DNA of 64,000 nt from Streptomyces nitrosporeus (GCF_008704555.1 NZ_CP023702.1:2976001-3040000), one strand, 5' to 3'; counted from the stretch's first letter, positions 1-8,758 are shown. Numbers and translations are program-made. Notes: generated by a model from the letters alone, not told the origin.

Positions 1-200
1 ACACCCAGATCAACGCGGGCCGGCGTGTCTCACGCTCCGAACTCGCTCCGGGCGACCTGGTGTTCTTCTATCCAGGGGTCACGCACGTCGGGCTCTACAT
101 CGGCGGCGGCCAGATGATCCACGCCCCGCGGCCGGGTGCGCCGGTCCGGGTCGCGCCGGTCGACGAAATGCCTTTCGCGGGAGCGACCCGGGTGGCATAG
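1..200 (+). CDS. NlpC/P60 family cell-wall hydrolase, C-terminal end only
   Basis: The reading frame is open from base 3 and stops at a TAG at 198-200, so only about 65 C-terminal residues are present. They carry the second half of an NlpC/P60 endopeptidase domain: a 'LAPGDLVFFY' segment, then 'THVGLYIGGGQMIHAPRPG', which contains the catalytic His and the following strand. Such enzymes cleave D-Glu-diaminopimelate or related bonds in peptidoglycan stem peptides outside the membrane. The catalytic Cys and any signal peptide or coiled coil lie upstream of the window. The family call is firm; the exact substrate and full length cannot be judged. Confidence 0.85.
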   Translation, partial: TQINAGRRVSRSELAPGDLVFFYPGVTHVGLYIGGGQMIHAPRPGAPVRVAPVDEMPFAGATRVA

Positions 201-213
201 ACCCCACGCCGGC

Positions 214-322
214 CGGCCCCCGTGCCGACCGGCTGCCGCATCACCCGGCTCCCGTGCCGACCGGCTGCCGCATCACCCGGCCCCCGTGCCGGTCGGCTGC
301 CGCATCACCCGCTCCCGTGCCG
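214..322. repeat. 32-bp tandem repeat between convergent genes
   Basis: About 3.4 copies of a 32-bp unit (core 'cgtgccgaccggctgccgca') start at 221, 253, 285 and 316. The last spacing is 31 bp. The array fills the gap between the NlpC/P60 stop (200) and the response-regulator stop (325). It is GC-rich and shows no palindrome of terminator quality. A recent slippage or duplication product is the simplest reading. Confidence 0.85.
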
Positions 323-324
323 GG

Positions 325-1020
325 TCAGACCAGCCGGCGCGCCGTCGCCCACCGGGTCAGTTCGTGCCGGTTGGAGAGCTGCAGTTTGCGCAGCACCGCC
401 GAGACGTGCGACTCGACCGTCTTCACCGAGATGAAGAGCTGCTTGGCGATCTCCTTGTACGCGTACCCGCGTGCGATCAGCCGCAGCACCTCGCGCTCCC
501 GCTGGGTGAGCCGGTCCAGGTCCTCGTCGACCGGAGGCGCGTCGGTGGAGGCGAAGGCGTCGAGCACGAAGCCGGCCAGCCGCGGCGAGAACACCGCGTC
601 GCCCTCCTGGACCCGGAAGACCGAGTCGATCAGGTCGGCCCCGGTGATCGTCTTGGTGACGTAACCGCGGGCACCGCCCCGGATGACACCGATGACGTCC
701 TCGGCGGCGTCCGACACGGACAGGGCCAGGAAGCGCACCGGGTTCTCGACCGCTCCCATCATCGCGGCGCACCGCCGCAGCACCTCGACACCGCCACCGC
801 CCGGCAGGTGCACGTCGAGGAGGACGACCTCGGGGCGGGTCGCCGTGATCACGGTGACCGCCTGGTCGACGTCGGCCGCCTCACCGACGACCTCGACACC
901 GGTCTCCTCGGTCCGTCCGATCTCCGCCTGGACGCCGGTGCGGAACATCCGGTGGTCGTCGACGAGCACGACCCGTACCCGGCGCTCCGGCCCCCCGGCC
1001 GCTTCGGTGTTCTCGGTCAT
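325..1020 (-). CDS. LuxR/NarL-type response regulator partnered with a PspC-domain kinase
   Basis: 231 aa. An N-terminal receiver domain has the acidic pair D21-D22, the likely phosphoacceptor D69 ('VVLLDVHLP') and the Thr/Lys end of the fold. A C-terminal LuxR helix-turn-helix follows from about residue 171 ('LTQREREVLRLIARGYAYKE'). The start codon overlaps the 3' end of the upstream histidine kinase (1017-2303), so the two are translationally coupled and form one two-component system. The kinase and the divergent PspC/LiaF-like gene at 2467 suggest envelope-stress sensing. The likely target is the divergent intergenic region, which contains a perfect 9-bp inverted repeat. The cognate signal is not known. 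Confidence 0.93.
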   Translation of the reverse strand: MTENTEAAGGPERRVRVVLVDDHRMFRTGVQAEIGRTEETGVEVVGEAADVDQAVTVITATRPEVVLLDVHLPGGGGVEVLRRCAAMMGAVENPVRFLALSVSDAAEDVIGVIRGGARGYVTKTITGADLIDSVFRVQEGDAVFSPRLAGFVLDAFASTDAPPVDEDLDRLTQREREVLRLIARGYAYKEIAKQLFISVKTVESHVSAVLRKLQLSNRHELTRWATARRLV

Positions 1021-2303
1021 TGACCCGCCCTCTCCATCTCCAGCTCGACTTCCGTGCCCCCACCGGGCACCGGACGCAGCCGCGCCGTACCGCCGTTGCG
1101 CTGCATCCGGCCGATGATCGACTCGCGTACGCCCATCCTGTCGTCCGGGACCGCGTCGAGGTCGAAACCGGGCCCCCGGTCCCGTACGGAGACGAAGACC
1201 GTGTTCCCCTCCACCTCGGCGTAGACCTGGACGGCGCCGCCCTCGCCACCGTACTTGGCGGCGTTGACCATGGCCTCACGCGCGGCCTGCATCTGTGCCG
1301 CCAGCTTCTCGTCGAGCGGGCAGTCGCCGACGACCACGACCTCCAGCGGGACCCCGTGCTTGTCCTCGACCTCGGCGGCCGCGCGCTTCACCGCCTCGGC
1401 CAGCGTCCCGGGCTCCTCGTCCTCGTCCTTGCCGGTGCCCTCCGGGTTGTACAGCCAGTTGCGCAGTTCGCGTTCCTGGGCGCGGGCCAGTCTGCGTACC
1501 TCCCCGCCGTCGTCGGCGTTGCGCTGGATCAGGGTGAGAGTGTGCAGGACGGAGTCGTGGACGTGGGCGGCGACCTCGGCGCGTTCCTGGGCGCGGATGC
1601 GCATCAGGCGTTCCTCGGAGAGGTCCTGGGTCATCCGGACCAGATAGGGGCCGGCCAGCAGCGCGACACCGGTGAGTACGGCGATCGCCGCGGTCAGTAC
1701 GTTGCCGAGCTGGGCCGCCGAACCGCGTACGACCATGAACACGGCGAGCCCCAGGCCGACGAGGGCCACCCCGGCCAGGGCCCTGGCCAGGTGCAGCAGC
1801 CGGCGGCGGCGGCCGACCTCGATCCAGCGGGCGCGGCGCGCGTTGTCCGCCTGGCGCCAGACCAGCACCGACCCGGCGCCGATCAGCAGGGTCGGCCAGA
1901 TGTAGCGGTCGGCGCCACTGCCCATGTCCACGTTGCCGACGAAGACCATCGCGCCGACGAGCAGCGCGACCAGGGCGAAGACCTGCCCCCGGTCGGGCTT
2001 GCGGAGCCGCCGTCTGCCGTCCGGGGCGGTCTCGAAGACGGACCGGGGCGCCTCGACCCCGCCCACCCCCAGCGGTACGACGATCCAGAACACCGCGTAG
2101 AGCGGGGCGCCCAGGCCGTCCGCCATGAACAGCCCGAGGAACAGGAACCTGACCCAGACCACCGGCAGCCCCAGGTGTCCGGCGAGTCCGCGCGCGACAC
2201 CGCCCAGCATCCGGGCGTCGGCACTGCGGTACAGCTTGCGCGGCGGCTGGTCGGCCGGGTCCGGGGCATGGGCGCTCGGGGCTCGGGTCGTGGCGGCTGG
2301 CAT
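1017..2303 (-). CDS. Sensor histidine kinase with N-terminal PspC domain
   Basis: 428 aa from the ATG at 2303; an upstream in-frame start at 2339 would add 12 residues with no better Shine-Dalgarno. Order: Pro-rich N-terminus, PspC domain with its hydrophobic segment (about residues 20-80), several further membrane helices, then a cytoplasmic HisKA_3 dimerisation/phosphoacceptor helix ('HDSVLHTLTLIQ') and a HATPase_c domain with an N-box ('AREAMVNAAKYGG') and G-box ('VRDRGPGFD'). This is the NarL/DesK-like kinase class. It overlaps the response-regulator gene by 4 bp. PspC domains are associated with phage-shock or LiaF-type envelope stress, which suggests but does not prove the signal. Confidence 0.93.
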   Translation of the reverse strand: MPAATTRAPSAHAPDPADQPPRKLYRSADARMLGGVARGLAGHLGLPVVWVRFLFLGLFMADGLGAPLYAVFWIVVPLGVGGVEAPRSVFETAPDGRRRLRKPDRGQVFALVALLVGAMVFVGNVDMGSGADRYIWPTLLIGAGSVLVWRQADNARRARWIEVGRRRRLLHLARALAGVALVGLGLAVFMVVRGSAAQLGNVLTAAIAVLTGVALLAGPYLVRMTQDLSEERLMRIRAQERAEVAAHVHDSVLHTLTLIQRNADDGGEVRRLARAQERELRNWLYNPEGTGKDEDEEPGTLAEAVKRAAAEVEDKHGVPLEVVVVGDCPLDEKLAAQMQAAREAMVNAAKYGGEGGAVQVYAEVEGNTVFVSVRDRGPGFDLDAVPDDRMGVRESIIGRMQRNGGTARLRPVPGGGTEVELEMERAGQ

Positions 2304-2339
2304 GCACCGATCGTCACACGTCCGGGCCCGAGGACACAT

Positions 2340-2365
2340 CAGGGTCCGGCCCGGAGCGGACCCTG
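2340..2365. promoter_or_regulatory. Perfect 9-bp inverted repeat between divergent PspC-system genes
   Basis: Arms 'cagggtccg' (2340-2348) and 'cggaccctg' (2357-2365) are separated by 8 bp, giving a centre-to-centre distance of 17 bp. The repeat lies between the kinase start (2303) and the PspC/LiaF-like start (2467). It is a plausible operator for the LuxR-type regulator of this locus. The assignment is positional only. Confidence 0.4.
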
Positions 2366-2466
2366 ATCCGGCCGGATCCGGTGTGCCGCCCCCAGGGGCC
2401 GATATCAGGGACCGACCAGGGTCGCCGTGGCTCCCGGCAAGGGGTACGGGCCGTCACCATGGAGCC

Positions 2467-3825
2467 ATGACCGTTCCCCAGGACACCGCTCCCGGTGCCG
2501 TGCCGGAGTCCGAGCAGCCACCCCCGTTGCGGCGCAGTCCGCGGCAGAAGGTGGTGGCCGGGGTGTGCGGCGGGCTCGGCCGGTACTGCGACGTCGACCC
2601 GGTGATCTTCCGGATCGTGCTCGGTGTCCTCGCGGTCACCGGAGGCATCGGCCTGATCTTCTACGGCTTCGCGTGGCTCCTGATCCCGTTGGAGGGCGAG
2701 GAGGAGAACGAGGCGCGCGGACTGCTCTCCGGCCGGGTCGAGGGGGCGTCCCTGATCGCCCTGCTGTTCGCGCTGGCGGGCTGCGGGCTGCTGCTGTCGA
2801 TGCTGCACAACGGCGGGATGCTGGCGTTCGCCGGGATGCTGTCGGTGGCGGTCGCCGGTTTCCTGGTGTGGTCCCAGCACCGCCGGACGGTTCCCCCCGC
2901 ACCGCCCCCGGGCACGGCGGCGCAGAGCCCCAGGGGCCCGGTCTACACGGCGGGACACGGCGCGCCGCCCGAGGTGAAGGCGCCGCCGACGCCGGGCGGG
3001 CCCTCCTGGTGGCGGGACCCGATCGTCAAGGACGGCACGACGGGCCCGGTGGGATCCGGTTATCTGTGGGGCCCGGCGGACCACCCGGCCGACGCGCGGA
3101 CCGCGCCCGGCCGCGGGGCCGCCCCGGCCGGGCGCGGGACCGCCGTGGCCGACCCGTACCGCGTCCCGCACAGCGCGCCCGGCACCCGGGGCCCGCGTTC
3201 GATCGGCGGGCCGGTCCTCCTGCTCGCCCTGCTCGCGGGCGGACTCGGTACCGGGCTGAGCTGGGAGACCCATCCCCTGGGCACCAGCCTCCAGTTCGGG
3301 CTGGCGGCGGCGCTCGCGGTGTTCGGGCTGGGGCTGCTGGTCGCCTCGGTGCTCGGCCGGACCGGCTTCGGCACGATCACGCTGGCGGTGGTCACGGCGG
3401 GGCTGCTGGCGGGCGCGTCGGCGGTGCCGAAGGAGATCGGCACCGACTGGATCCGCGAGGAGTGGCGCCCCGCGACGGTCGCCGCGGTCCAGCCCCGGTA
3501 CGAACTGGGCACGGGTGTGGCCGAGCTGGACCTGTCCCGGGTCACCGTCCCCGAGGGCGAGACCCTGCGCACCCGGGTCGAGGTCGGGGCGGGCGTCGCC
3601 CGGGTCGTCGTACCGAACGGAGTGACGGTGAAGGTGGACTCCACGACCGGGTTCGGCGACATCCGGCTCTTCACCGAGGCGGCCCACGACGGGCTCCGCC
3701 TCGCCACGAACCTGCGTGAACGGCGGACCTTCGGCCCGCTGGAGGACAGCAAGCCCGCCGGTACGGTCGAACTCGGCCTGGAAGTCGGGGCCGGACAGGT
3801 GGAGGTCACCCGTGCTGCGTCATGA
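2467..3825 (+). CDS. PspC-domain, LiaF-like membrane protein
   Basis: 452 aa from the ATG at 2467, preceded by GGAG. The frame is open upstream, but the PspC similarity begins just after this ATG. An N-terminal PspC domain (about residues 20-75; 'VVAGVCGGLGRYCDVDPVIF') is followed by paired membrane helices, a Pro/Ala/Gly-rich linker, another helical pair (about 235-320), and a C-terminal beta-rich region ('LDLSRVTVPEGETLRTRVEV') typical of the LiaF/toastrack proteins that respond to cell-wall stress. It is divergent from the kinase/regulator pair and probably belongs to that regulon or modulates the kinase. No enzymatic motif is visible. Confidence 0.85.
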   Translation: MTVPQDTAPGAVPESEQPPPLRRSPRQKVVAGVCGGLGRYCDVDPVIFRIVLGVLAVTGGIGLIFYGFAWLLIPLEGEEENEARGLLSGRVEGASLIALLFALAGCGLLLSMLHNGGMLAFAGMLSVAVAGFLVWSQHRRTVPPAPPPGTAAQSPRGPVYTAGHGAPPEVKAPPTPGGPSWWRDPIVKDGTTGPVGSGYLWGPADHPADARTAPGRGAAPAGRGTAVADPYRVPHSAPGTRGPRSIGGPVLLLALLAGGLGTGLSWETHPLGTSLQFGLAAALAVFGLGLLVASVLGRTGFGTITLAVVTAGLLAGASAVPKEIGTDWIREEWRPATVAAVQPRYELGTGVAELDLSRVTVPEGETLRTRVEVGAGVARVVVPNGVTVKVDSTTGFGDIRLFTEAAHDGLRLATNLRERRTFGPLEDSKPAGTVELGLEVGAGQVEVTRAAS

Positions 3826-4063
3826 GTTCCGTCCCGGCCGCGCGGTCGTCGGCATCGTCATGCTGGCCGTGGCCGGCGGTTACGCCGCGGACGCGGCCGG
3901 CACCTGGAGCGTCCCCTGGACGTTCTTCCTCCCGCTGTTCCTCGGGGGGCTCGGACTGGCGGCCGCGGTGACCTGGCTGAGTTACCGGTTGCGCCGTCGC
4001 AGGGAGGCCGGCCGGCCGGGGCCGAAGGAGCGGCCGTCCGGCCGTTCCGCTCCCGCCCCCTGA
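3812..4063 (+). CDS. Small two-helix membrane protein downstream of the PspC protein
   Basis: 83 aa if started at the GTG at 3812. That start sits 6 nt after GGAGG (3801-3805), overlaps the preceding stop and begins the only convincing coding stretch; an upstream ATG at 3716 would read through the neighbouring gene. Two transmembrane segments (about residues 12-28 and 34-56) are followed by a basic Arg/Pro-rich tail. The overlap indicates translational coupling with the PspC/LiaF-like protein, so a role in the same envelope-stress module is likely. I recognise no family. Confidence 0.75.
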   Translation: MLRHEFRPGRAVVGIVMLAVAGGYAADAAGTWSVPWTFFLPLFLGGLGLAAAVTWLSYRLRRRREAGRPGPKERPSGRSAPAP

Positions 4064-4197
4064 CCTCCGGCGCCGCGGTGCCTCCGCCCCCGGCCCCGGC
4101 GCCGCTGCGCCTCCGCGCCGCTGTGTGCCCGCGCTGCTAGGCTGCACCACTTCCCTCGGCCTGATGCCCGGGGACAGGCGGAGAAGGAGCGGTGCGG

Positions 4198-4872
4198 ATG
4201 TCTCGGGTCATGCGTCAGGGCGGACCGGTCAAGAACCCCGCCGCCCCTCGTCTGCCGTCCCGCCTCGAACCGGCCGAGCTGTGGCGGGACGCCCTGGAGG
4301 ACGACGCGACCGTCAAACGCGTCGCCTACACGGGCTGTTCGTTCGCCGGTGTGCACGCCGAGGCGTTCGAGGCCGAGGCATGCCGGTTCGAGGGCGTCCG
4401 CTTCACCGGGGCCGCGGTGCGGCAGAGCCAGATCTCCGACTCCGTCCTCGGTACCTGCGACTTCGCCGAACTCAAGGCCCACGACGTGTCCCTGATCCGC
4501 TGCACCGTGTCGGGCAGCCGCATCACCGGTTCGTCCTGGAACGCCTCCGCCTTCCGCGATGTGCGCTTCGAAGGCGGCAAGGCCGACCACGCGCTCTTCC
4601 GGGAGTGCACGTTCCGTGGTGTCGCCTTCGAGGACGTCACGATGCGCGGTGCGGACTTCCAGCGGTCACAGATGCACAACGTCCGCTTCGTCAACTGCGA
4701 CCTCACCGGCGCCCAGTTCGCACACCTGGTCCCGGGGAGCGTGCGCTTCGAGAACTGCACCCTCACCGACGTCGGCGGCGCGGCCTCGCTGCGAGGCGCC
4801 GTGGTGCAGGGCCCGGGATCGATGGAACTGGCCCTGAGCCTGGCACGGGAGGCCGGGATCGTCTTCGAGTGA
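4198..4872 (+). CDS. Pentapeptide-repeat protein
   Basis: 224 aa. The ATG at 4198 is preferred over the GTG at 4192 because AAGGAG ends 8 nt before it. From about residue 45 the sequence is a continuous series of A(D/N)LXX-type pentapeptides with Phe/Leu at the central position ('CSFAG', 'CRFEG', 'VRFTG', 'CDFAE', 'ADFQR', 'AQFAH'). This predicts a right-handed quadrilateral beta-helix of roughly 30 coils' worth of pentapeptides. No signal peptide or membrane segment is present, so it is probably cytoplasmic. Some relatives protect DNA gyrase; nothing here shows that function. Confidence 0.88.
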   Translation: MSRVMRQGGPVKNPAAPRLPSRLEPAELWRDALEDDATVKRVAYTGCSFAGVHAEAFEAEACRFEGVRFTGAAVRQSQISDSVLGTCDFAELKAHDVSLIRCTVSGSRITGSSWNASAFRDVRFEGGKADHALFRECTFRGVAFEDVTMRGADFQRSQMHNVRFVNCDLTGAQFAHLVPGSVRFENCTLTDVGGAASLRGAVVQGPGSMELALSLAREAGIVFE

Positions 4873-4909
4873 GCCACCGGCGGCCGGTCCGCGGTCCCGG
4901 AACCGGTCC

Positions 4910-5422
4910 TCAGGTCCGCGGCCGGCGCCGCCGTCCGGTCAGGGCGTCCAGCGACCAGCAGGAGGCACCCGCGAGTACCAGCGGCAGCCAGGCCATGAGG
5001 TAGATCAGGTCGTTGCCGTAGTAGTAGGGCGAGATCTGCCAGCTCACCGTCAGCCACAGGCTCAGCGAGATCAGCGCACCGCCCAGCGCCGCGACCCGGG
5101 CCCACAGTCCCGCCAGGGTGCCGAGGCCGACGAGGAGCTCCCCGATCGCGAGGGCGTAGCCGAAGCCCTCGGGGCTCTTCAGCCCGAGGTCCACCAGGCC
5201 CGGGATCGCGGCGCTGTCGCGGACGGCGGCCATCTGCTCACCGATCGAACCGGGGCCGGCCGCCGACAGGAAAGCGCCGTCCGTCAGCTTGTCGAGGCCC
5301 GCGTACACGAAGGTGGCCCCGAGGAAGATCCGCAGGGGCAGCAGCGCGTACTGCCGTGCCCGGTCCCGGATCCCTTCACGCTCCCGCAGCCCGTAAGCGC
5401 CGCCGCCGTATGTCCGCATCAC
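4910..5422 (-). CDS. DoxX family membrane protein
   Basis: 170 aa from the GTG at 5422, or 169 from the adjacent ATG; both lie behind GGAAGG. Four hydrophobic segments match the DoxX layout, with the family-typical start of the first helix ('LRIFLGATFVYAGLDKLTD') and a later 'IGELLVGLGTLAGLWAR' segment. DoxX proteins are small inner-membrane proteins linked in some bacteria to thiol or oxidative-stress handling; the role here is not shown. It is transcribed alone toward the convergent pentapeptide gene. The upstream region holds an AT-rich hairpin and a perfect palindrome that may be an operator. Confidence 0.85.
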   Translation of the reverse strand: MMRTYGGGAYGLREREGIRDRARQYALLPLRIFLGATFVYAGLDKLTDGAFLSAAGPGSIGEQMAAVRDSAAIPGLVDLGLKSPEGFGYALAIGELLVGLGTLAGLWARVAALGGALISLSLWLTVSWQISPYYYGNDLIYLMAWLPLVLAGASCWSLDALTGRRRRPRT

Positions 5423-5437
5423 TGCCCGCCTTCCGTT

Positions 5438-5463
5438 GGTTTTTCAACAAAACCATACGTATG
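5438..5463. promoter_or_regulatory. AT-rich inverted repeats upstream of doxX
   Basis: Within 45 bp upstream of the DoxX start lie 'ggttttt-caac-aaaacc' (5438-5454) and, abutting it, the perfect 10-bp palindrome 'catacgtatg' (5454-5463). Both stand out in composition from the surrounding GC-rich DNA, as Streptomyces promoters and operators do. They may contain the doxX promoter and a repressor site. No regulator is encoded next to it. Confidence 0.4.
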
Positions 5464-5512
5464 CCGGGGCGGCTCGGCCCACCAGGTGTGCGGTTCGGTC
5501 CGTGTGCGCGGC

Positions 5513-6781
5513 TCAGTCCGTGACGTCGATCGAGCGGGGCTCGGTCTCCACCCCCGCCGCGGTGATCACCTGGACGTCCACCGTGCCCGGTTCGACCTCG
5601 ACGGGGACGGGGACGGTGAGGACCGTGTCGGAGGGATTGGCGAAGCCGCCGGTGACCGGGATCAGCGGCACATGGACGTGCACCCGGCCGATCCGGACGA
5701 CGACCTCGGCCAGCCGGTCCGGCGTCCCCGCGCCGGGCGGGACGAAACCGGCACCGCGGATCTCGATGTCGTCGCCGGTGCGGATCGGGGCGTCCAGGTC
5801 CCCGGCCTCCCGGGTCCGGACGACGGAGAGGACCACCGGACGGCCGCCCTCCGTGTACTTCCCCGCGAAGTACGTCGCCGCGGACACCGCCACCAGGAGC
5901 GCCAGACCCCACGGCAGGTCCGGCAGCTGCTCCGGGCGGCGGGCCAGCCGGACCGCGGCGAACAGCACGGCGACGGTGGAGACCAGCACGTACTGCACAT
6001 CGGTGAAGCTGCCGCGCCCGGAGTCGTCGGTGAACAGGTCGGCGGCGCGCGGCCGGACGGCCCGCAGCTTCTGCAGCCGCCGCCCCAGCACCCGTACGGC
6101 CACCACCCGGCGTACGACGACGGCGACCGCGCACACCAGGGCGAGGACCGTGAGCACACCGGCCGACCGGACCAGGTCCAGCCCCTCGATCAGGGCGTCC
6201 CGGTCCGCGTGGCCGGAGGCACCGGCCAGCTGCAGGGCGAGGACGAGTACGGCGAAGACGGCGAGCAGCACCCAGGATGCGGCGACCGTACGCGAGGTGG
6301 AGAGCCGGTTGTCCTCGCCGATCAGCGGGGCGAGGATCCCCCCGCGGGCCCGGTGGACATGGGCGGCGGCGCTGAGCAGGCCCGCCGTGACCAGGCCGGC
6401 GGCCAGCCCCGCCGTGCGGGCGGTGGACCAGCCGGCGCCGACGGCGGTGAGCGCCTCGCCGACGGCCAGCAGCGCGAGGCCGCCCCACACGGCGATCAGG
6501 GTGCGCCGGCGGACGGTGTGCAGCCAGGCGTCACCGGCCTCACGGCCGCGTTCGGCGACGGTACGGGCCGACTCGGTCAGCTCGTCGGACACCCACTGCC
6601 GGGAGGCCGACACGGACCGGGCGACCTGGGCGGGCAGCCCCTTGCCGGCCGCGAGTTCGTCCCGGCGGGCGAGGAAGGCCGCGACGGCCCGCCGATGTCC
6701 CGCACGCGCTCCGTGCGGGCAGTCGCCGCATGTACAGCCCCCGGCGTGCGGGCTGTTCACCCTCGCCTCGTCCAACGCCAC
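5513..6781 (-). CDS. Polytopic membrane protein with N-terminal Cys motif and C-terminal beta domain
   Basis: 422 aa. The first 20 residues hold four Cys/His-type ligands in 'CTCGDCPHG', which could bind metal. A basic helical region follows, then about six transmembrane helices between residues 85 and 300. The C-terminal ~110 residues are soluble and beta-rich ('IRTGDDIEIRGAGFVPPG'), reminiscent of IPT/TIG or Ig-like folds. I do not recognise a named family. The gene appears monocistronic, with a 15-bp AT-rich inverted repeat about 35 bp upstream of the ATG. Function unknown. Confidence 0.75.
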   Translation of the reverse strand: MALDEARVNSPHAGGCTCGDCPHGARAGHRRAVAAFLARRDELAAGKGLPAQVARSVSASRQWVSDELTESARTVAERGREAGDAWLHTVRRRTLIAVWGGLALLAVGEALTAVGAGWSTARTAGLAAGLVTAGLLSAAAHVHRARGGILAPLIGEDNRLSTSRTVAASWVLLAVFAVLVLALQLAGASGHADRDALIEGLDLVRSAGVLTVLALVCAVAVVVRRVVAVRVLGRRLQKLRAVRPRAADLFTDDSGRGSFTDVQYVLVSTVAVLFAAVRLARRPEQLPDLPWGLALLVAVSAATYFAGKYTEGGRPVVLSVVRTREAGDLDAPIRTGDDIEIRGAGFVPPGAGTPDRLAEVVVRIGRVHVHVPLIPVTGGFANPSDTVLTVPVPVEVEPGTVDVQVITAAGVETEPRSIDVTD

Positions 6782-6811
6782 GGAGAACGCCGCCCTTTCC
6801 CACCCCGCACA

Positions 6812-6826
6812 AACAACTCACTTGTT
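6812..6826. promoter_or_regulatory. Inverted repeat with AACAAGTGA core upstream of the membrane protein gene
   Basis: 'aacaa-ctcac-ttgtt' is a perfect 5-bp inverted repeat with a 5-bp spacer, 31-45 bp upstream of the start at 6781, in a locally AT-rich patch. On the minus strand it reads AACAAGTGA. The same 9-mer recurs inside the inverted repeat upstream of the pseudokinase gene (20943-20951). AGTGA is also the half-site of the BldD consensus. This is a candidate operator only. Confidence 0.35.
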
Positions 6827-6976
6827 ATTGCTGCGAATTGTGCCGTACGTGGCGGGCCCCGGCAGCACCGGGGCGGCCACCGGGAACCCCCTGTACACAT
6901 GTGCGATTGCCGGGTGGTGAGGCGGACGAGGCCGGGCGTCCCCTGGGGGACTTCCGCTGCGGCCCAACGGATACGG

Positions 6977-7012
6977 CACTGCCGCCGCTCGGACGGATGA
7001 GCGACGGCAGTG
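6977..7012 (-). terminator. Probable guaA terminator
   Basis: 14-bp arms 'cactgccgccgctc' (6977-6990) and 'gagcgacggcagtg' (6999-7012) pair with one mismatch around an 8-nt loop. The hairpin lies 30 bp downstream of the guaA stop codon. There is no U-tract, as is common in Streptomyces. Confidence 0.6.
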
Positions 7013-7041
7013 GCACCGGCCTCAGCGGGCCGGACGGGAGA

Positions 7042-8634
7042 TCACTCCCACTCGATGGTCCCCGGCGGCTTGCTCGTCACGTCGAGCACCACACGGTTGA
7101 CGTCGGCGACCTCGTTGGTGATACGGGTCGAGATCTTCGCCAGCGTCTCGTACGGCAGGCGCGACCAGTCGGCCGTCATCGCGTCCTCGGAGGAGACCGG
7201 GCGCAGCACGATCGGGTGGCCGTAGGTCCGGCCGTCGCCCTGGACGCCGACGCTGCGGACGTCGGCGAGCAGGACCACCGGGCACTGCCAGATGTCGCGG
7301 TCCAGACCGGCCGCGGTCAGCTCCTCGCGGGCGATGGCGTCGGCCTCACGGAGCAGGTCGAGCCGCTCCTTGGTGACCTCGCCGACGATACGGATACCGA
7401 GGCCGGGGCCGGGGAACGGCTGGCGCTGGACGATCTCCTCCGGGAGGCCGAGCTCCTGGCCGACCATCCGGACCTCGTCCTTGAACAGCTGGCGCAGCGG
7501 CTCGACGAGCTGGAACTCGATGTCCTCGGGGAGGCCGCCCACGTTGTGGTGGGACTTGATGTTGGCGGTGCCGGTGCCGCCGCCGGACTCCACCACGTCG
7601 GGGTAGAGGGTGCCCTGGACGAGGAAGGCGACGTCCTCGCCCTCCGCCGCCTCGGCGACGATCTCCGCCTGGGCCTGCTCGAAGACCCGGATGAACTCCC
7701 GGCCGATGATCTTCCGCTTCTGCTCCGGGTCGGAGACCCCGGCGAGCGCGTCGAGGAAGCGCTTCTCGGCGTCGACGACCTTGAGCTTGACCCCCGTGGC
7801 GGCCACGAAGTCCTTCTCGACCTGCTCGGTCTCGCCCTTGCGCATCAGACCGTGGTCGACGTAGACGCAGGTGAGCTGGGAGCCGATGGCCTTCTGCACG
7901 AGGGCCGCGGCGACCGCGGAGTCCACACCGCCGGAGAGACCGCAGATGGCGCGCTTGGTGCCGACCTGCTCGCGGATCAGGGCGACCTGCTCCTCCACGA
8001 CGTTGGTCGTGGTCCAGGTCGGCTCGATGCCGGCACCGCGGTAGAGGAAGTGCTCCAGGACCTGCTGGCCGTGGGTCGAGTGCATGACCTCCGGGTGGTA
8101 CTGGACGCCGTACAGCTTCTTCTCGTCGTTCTCGAAGGCGGCGACCGGCACGACGTCCGTGGACGCGGTGACGGTGAAGCCCTCCGGGGCGGCGGAGCAG
8201 GCGTCGCCGTGCGACATCCACACCGACTGCTCGGTGGGCGTGCCCTCGAAGAGGGTGGAGCCGGCCTTGGAGACGGTGAGCGGGGTGCGGCCGTACTCGC
8301 GGGCACCGTTGTCGTCGACGGTGCCGCCGAGCGTGGTGGCCATCAGCTGGAAGCCGTAGCACATGCCGAAGACCGGGACGCCGGCCTCGAACAGGGAACG
8401 GTCGAGGCTGGGCGCGCCCTCCGCGTAGACCGAGGACGGGCCGCCGGAGAGGATGATCGCCCGCGGGTTCTTCGCCAGCATCTCGGCCACCGGCATGGTG
8501 GACGGCACGATCTCGCTGTAGACCCGCGCCTCACGGACACGGCGGGCGATGAGCTGGGCGTACTGCGCGCCGAAGTCGACTACGAGAACCACGTCGGTGG
8601 TGCTGTCGGGGGCGGCGGGGGGTGCTGCTGGCAC
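7042..8634 (-). CDS. guaA: GMP synthase (glutamine-hydrolysing)
   Basis: 530 aa from the GTG at 8634, chosen because GGAAGG lies 8 nt upstream and homology begins shortly after it; the frame extends 19 codons further without a ribosome site. It converts XMP, ATP and glutamine to GMP in the cytoplasm. Domains in order: class I glutamine amidotransferase with nucleophile Cys in 'FGMCYGFQL' and the His-Glu pair in 'QYHPE'; an ATP-pyrophosphatase domain with PP-loop 'SGGVDS'; and the GMP-synthase dimerisation domain ending 'KPPGTIEWE'. The amidotransferase triad and PP-loop are visible. It works with guaB (29372-30877) in guanine nucleotide synthesis. Confidence 0.98.
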   Translation of the reverse strand: MPAAPPAAPDSTTDVVLVVDFGAQYAQLIARRVREARVYSEIVPSTMPVAEMLAKNPRAIILSGGPSSVYAEGAPSLDRSLFEAGVPVFGMCYGFQLMATTLGGTVDDNGAREYGRTPLTVSKAGSTLFEGTPTEQSVWMSHGDACSAAPEGFTVTASTDVVPVAAFENDEKKLYGVQYHPEVMHSTHGQQVLEHFLYRGAGIEPTWTTTNVVEEQVALIREQVGTKRAICGLSGGVDSAVAAALVQKAIGSQLTCVYVDHGLMRKGETEQVEKDFVAATGVKLKVVDAEKRFLDALAGVSDPEQKRKIIGREFIRVFEQAQAEIVAEAAEGEDVAFLVQGTLYPDVVESGGGTGTANIKSHHNVGGLPEDIEFQLVEPLRQLFKDEVRMVGQELGLPEEIVQRQPFPGPGLGIRIVGEVTKERLDLLREADAIAREELTAAGLDRDIWQCPVVLLADVRSVGVQGDGRTYGHPIVLRPVSSEDAMTADWSRLPYETLAKISTRITNEVADVNRVVLDVTSKPPGTIEWE

Positions 8635-8675
8635 GGGAGCGGCCTTCCGGCGGTGGAGAGGGGTGTGTACTTCCG

Positions 8676-8681
8676 ATTCTA
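8676..8681 (-). promoter_or_regulatory. Candidate guaA -10 element
   Basis: On the minus strand 'TAGAAT' lies 42 bp upstream of the guaA GTG, implying a leader of about 35 nt that contains the GGAAGG ribosome site. No convincing TTGACA-like -35 is present at 16-19 bp. The call rests on the -10 match and its position. Confidence 0.45.
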
Positions 8682-8758
8682 CCGGCCTCACGGATTTCCC
8701 CGGCCGGACGCCCGTCTCACCATCCGGGCCCCGCGTGGACCCGGCGCCGCAAGGGGGC

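Noticed and set aside
214..322. Possible CRISPR array (32-bp repeats)
   Set aside because: The units are directly abutting with no unique spacers, and no cas genes are present. The same holds for 9381-9450 and 34996-35125.
4192..4197. GTG start for the pentapeptide protein
   Set aside because: Only 2 nt from AAGGAG; the ATG at 4198 has correct spacing.
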